DNA from: Planctomycetota bacterium
GTDB lineage: Bacteria; Planctomycetota; UBA8108
Assembly (NCBI GenBank): GCA_016928605.1
Contig: JAFGKN010000127.1
Coordinates: 1 to 9,305, forward strand
Length of the DNA stretch: 9,305 nucleotides
Direction of reading: 5' to 3'
The notes under the pieces are model-generated. The model did not search any database. It was not told where the DNA came from and saw only the letters and a program-made list of their open reading frames with translations. Made by a program: the position numbers and the translations under genes. Below are positions 8,401 to 9,305 of the stretch, in pieces (position 1 is the first letter of the stretch; each line of letters begins with the position of its first letter).

Positions 8401-9305
8401 TCCGCGATCTCGAGCCGGATCGGCTCTGCGGTACCGCTGGAGAAGAGGCGCGCCACCAGCACCTGGCCCGGCTCGGGCAGGAACGCCCGCAGCCGCAGCG
8501 TGCAGCGATCTCCCGGCTCGAGAGCGAGGCCGTGCTGGCTCACTCCGTCGGCGGGCACACCGCCGGCGTCACTGGCACTCAGCTCGAGACTCGAGGCACC
8601 GCTGTAAGCCCGGAGCCTGGACACACGCGAGCCTCCGTGATTGCCCTCGGCCCTCCACGGCGCGAGCCGGCCTGACTCGAAGTCCCCGTTCGCGACGCAG
8701 TTCTCCTCCGGACGTCCCTCCGCAACAAGCCGTAGGTCATCCACGTACGCCACGCCCGGCCCCAGGAGATACAGATACAAGCGCGACGAGCCGGCAATGC
8801 CGGTCGCCTCCACGGAGAGCCACTCGCCGGCGGGCTTCCCGGGTACCCAGTTGGCAGGGTCGGCGCTGTCGTGGAAGGGGCTGACTCTTTCCAGCGATGC
8901 CCCGAACCCGTCGGCCGCCACCGGCCAGGGCCGCGCGTCGTCATAGGCGAGGTCTTCGATCTCGGCGGGCGGGCTACCGGCGTCCACGAGTTGGATGCGC
9001 TCGCCGCTGTTGGCGAGGACCTTGTCCGGGCTCCAGTTGCCGACCGTATTCGTGATACCGTACTGCCTTCGGATGAGCTGCTCGTCCGCGCAGACGACGA
9101 GATACTCTCCGGGGCCGATAATCACCGGCGGAAACGTGAACGTGATGCCGCGAGTGAACCGGAACCCGCCGAGGTCGTGCGACTCCGTGGCGCTTCGGTT
9201 GAAGATCTCCAGGAACTCGCGGCCGGCGTCATTACCGTCGGGATTGTACATGATCTCGGTGATCACGATGTCGCCGACGGCGTCGCCGCGCGCCCCGCGG
9301 ACACA
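5478..9305 (-). CDS. Secreted multidomain protein: lamin-tail, CBM-like, CotH kinase-like, 3x PKD, dockerin-like C-terminus; 5'-truncated by the window
   Basis: The frame is open from the window edge to the TGA at 5480-5478, giving 1275 residues (numbered from the first in-window codon). The first in-window codons read CVRGARGDAVGDIVITEIMYNP; since the lamin-tail fold begins at about residue 12, only a signal peptide or a short leader is probably missing. Order: LTD about 12-140 (GDIVITEIMYNP, FLEIFNRS, GASLERVSP); a jelly-roll CBM-like module about 165-305 with NGDFESG (206-212) and WRAEGNHGGSRV; a TPGHAN motif at 306-311; an Ig/Fn3-like domain about 318-425 with DDGSHEDGLAGDGVWG; CotH about 450-845; an Fn3-like domain about 850-932 bounded by C857 and C925; PKD domains about 935-1013, 1016-1094 and 1095-1175; and a dockerin-like tail from about 1180. 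CotH landmarks are K503-K505 before W506, E579 in HVEDI, IHDGDSLNNNYF (H669, D670, D672, N675-677) and FPWDKD (694-699). Role: an extracellular protein with a kinase-fold core and several adhesive modules; the target is unknown. It is the upstream partner of the operon, overlapping the next gene by 8 bases. Confidence 0.88.
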   Translation of the reverse strand, partial: CVRGARGDAVGDIVITEIMYNPDGNDAGREFLEIFNRSATESHDLGGFRFTRGITFTFPPVIIGPGEYLVVCADEQLIRRQYGITNTVGNWSPDKVLANSGERIQLVDAGSPPAEIEDLAYDDARPWPVAADGFGASLERVSPFHDSADPANWVPGKPAGEWLSVEATGIAGSSRLYLYLLGPGVAYVDDLRLVAEGRPEENCVANGDFESGRLAPWRAEGNHGGSRVSRLRAYSGASSLELSASDAGGVPADGVSQHGLALEPGDRCTLRLRAFLPEPGQVLVARLFSSGTAEPIRLEIADRSATPGHANRALASNPPPRIYPVAHRPQVVRTSDVVFVIAELWDEDGVEEGAVHWDEGAGEQTAALRDDGSHEDGLAGDGVWGARLGSFPPGSLVRYRVTARDSRGEVARFPREGEPGGSLGLYVEPDEDPPAFPLRASTGAVSDRSPVYHLLIDPAQLEGSPPHLKGDPLLYRPAVFVHDGVVHDVDVRHHGQISIQADKKKWRIRLADGGCFAPPFADREPVGIFNVDGSYADKTFLREWLSYRAFDEAGVPAPELWHVRLYVNGVHRGLYLHVEDISQPEWLSRNNLDDDGWLWKAYSNARYRRDELYELKVDEDRNPTAAFEVLGCFLESINGLEGDALTRYLRTHVDVETFTSYLAVEQLIHDGDSLNNNYFLFAEQDAPAGSWMFFPWDKDLTHGRDFECRPVSADDPGILHAGGDGLYNDTIRIDLFGDPDLLFGTSVRPLCAGDLWNGLIDAFLVRGDGFRGPYYERVADLLFRLYHPDRLLPLIEEMAAVLESEVERDWDLNPPYGVRRPYREEVSMLEAYVRGRYAYLAAAIDAHSVARLGRLTCRREGGNAILGWPPAEWDGTITVSRDDQLLETLPVTATSVIAPLNTTLETNVFTVALRVEGMERENRSCTMSTGPVPPVVAAFTASSREATAPATIGFNNLSSGAERFLWSFGDGETSDEADPVHVYRDPGRYRVVLEAIGDGGVSVQEQPAFVVVRPPLFAGFEAIPDAGQAPFRVEFLNHSTGSDDFLWDFGDGSGSSAANPTHYYSSAGTYQVALRALGPQADAVAVGTVLAEDDLDADFIGTPRYGVAPIEVEFADASAGPVLTWRWELGDGATSDLPSLSHVYATPGVYTVTLEVRGQVSLGRRTREAYIMVGDRDELFVRGEVNGDGERDISDAVTILRFLFTGTAVVGCLDAADADDSGEVDISDAVTLLGHLFLDGRPLPFPCEAPGVDPTPDALDCAEARSEGDGGRHDG
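5490..5495 (-). promoter_or_regulatory. Shine-Dalgarno site of the downstream CotH gene, inside the upstream gene
   Basis: On the - strand GGGAGG (5495 to 5490) is followed by CACG and then the ATG at 5485-5483. It encodes part of the final Gly-Gly-Arg-His codons of the upstream gene. Together with the 8-base ATGGCTGA overlap (5485 to 5478), this is the standard layout for translational coupling, where ribosomes ending the first gene restart on the second. The 4-base spacing is slightly short but workable. Confidence 0.65.
5505..5768 (-). other. Dockerin-like C-terminal domain of the upstream CotH protein
   Basis: FVRGEVNGDGERDISD and ADADDSGEVDISD are two EF-hand-type calcium loops, each followed by a hydrophobic helix (AVTILRFLF, AVTLLGHLF). 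Between and after them come CLDAAD, PFPC and the tail DPTPDALDC. Loop 1 has Glu at position 1 (GEVNGDG), where Asp is the norm; loop 2 keeps D1, D3, S5, D9 and D12. This dockerin type with extra cysteines is frequent at the C-terminus of large Planctomycetota proteins; its partner is not established. Confidence 0.75.
5781..6503 (-). repeat. Three tandem PKD domains in the upstream CotH protein
   Basis: Three units of about 80 residues each carry the PKD core: FLWSFGDGETS with HVYRDPGRY; FLWDFGDGSGSS with HYYSSAGTY; and WRWELGDGATS with HVYATPGVY. Approximate DNA extents are 6503-6267, 6260-6024 and 6023-5781. PKD domains are Ig-like beta-sandwiches common in secreted bacterial proteins, where they act as spacers or bind polysaccharide or protein. 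The third unit has ELGDG where the first two have xFGDG, a mild divergence. Confidence 0.85.

Noticed and set aside
6765..8675. 636-codon open frame on the + strand
   Set aside because: Antisense to the CotH and Ig-like part of the upstream protein. It has no recognisable motif and its translation is a compositional mirror of the real frame.
9264..9266. GTG as the start of the upstream CotH gene
   Set aside because: The codon is internal to the first strand of the LTD (GDIVITEIMYNP), the frame stays open to the window edge, and there is no signal peptide after it. The true start lies beyond 9305.
656..9305. Classical cellulosome component
   Set aside because: There is no glycoside hydrolase catalytic domain and no cohesin in the window, and the dockerin-like tail carries cysteines and a TPDALxC end unlike clostridial dockerins.

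Overview
The window is GC-rich DNA (G/C strongly preferred at third codon positions) and almost entirely coding. It holds three genes: the 3' part of a DUF1080 gene on the + strand (1-525), and two very large genes on the - strand (5478-9305, open at the right edge, and 656-5485). There are no RNA genes, insertion sequences, CRISPR arrays or gene-free stretches over 300 bases. The only real intergenic gap is the 130 bases between the converging stop codons at 525 and 656. The combination of a DUF1080 (3-keto-disaccharide hydrolase-type) protein with huge secreted lamin-tail/CotH proteins ending in a cysteine-containing dockerin-like repeat is typical of Planctomycetota and some neighbouring phyla (Verrucomicrobiota, Hydrogenedentota-like metagenome bins). 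That assignment is inference from gene content.

Right part (9305 down to 5478, - strand): a protein of at least 1275 residues. In order it has a lamin-tail domain (LTD), a carbohydrate-binding-like module, an Ig/Fn3-like domain, a CotH kinase-like domain, a cysteine-bounded Fn3-like domain, three tandem PKD domains and a C-terminal dockerin-like pair of EF-hand loops. Its N-terminus, presumably a signal peptide, lies outside the window.

Centre (5485 down to 656, - strand): a 1609-residue protein with a signal peptide, three LTD units, an Fn3-like domain, a CotH kinase-like domain, another Ig-like domain, a right-handed parallel beta-helix and a dockerin-like terminus of the same type. Its start codon overlaps the stop of the upstream gene by 8 bases, and a strong Shine-Dalgarno sequence lies inside that gene's last codons, so the two are probably one transcript with coupled translation.

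Left part (1-525, + strand): the C-terminal 174 residues of a DUF1080 domain protein, convergent with the pair and probably transcribed separately.

Reading of the locus: a two-gene operon for paralogous giant extracellular proteins. Each has a CotH-family (atypical secreted kinase-like) core, different adhesive or carbohydrate-binding accessory domains, and the same presumed calcium-dependent docking or anchoring tail. What they act on, and whether the CotH cores are active, cannot be decided from the sequence. The most notable points are the coupled paired architecture, the altered residues around the CotH active site, and the shared C-terminal tail with no cohesin in view.
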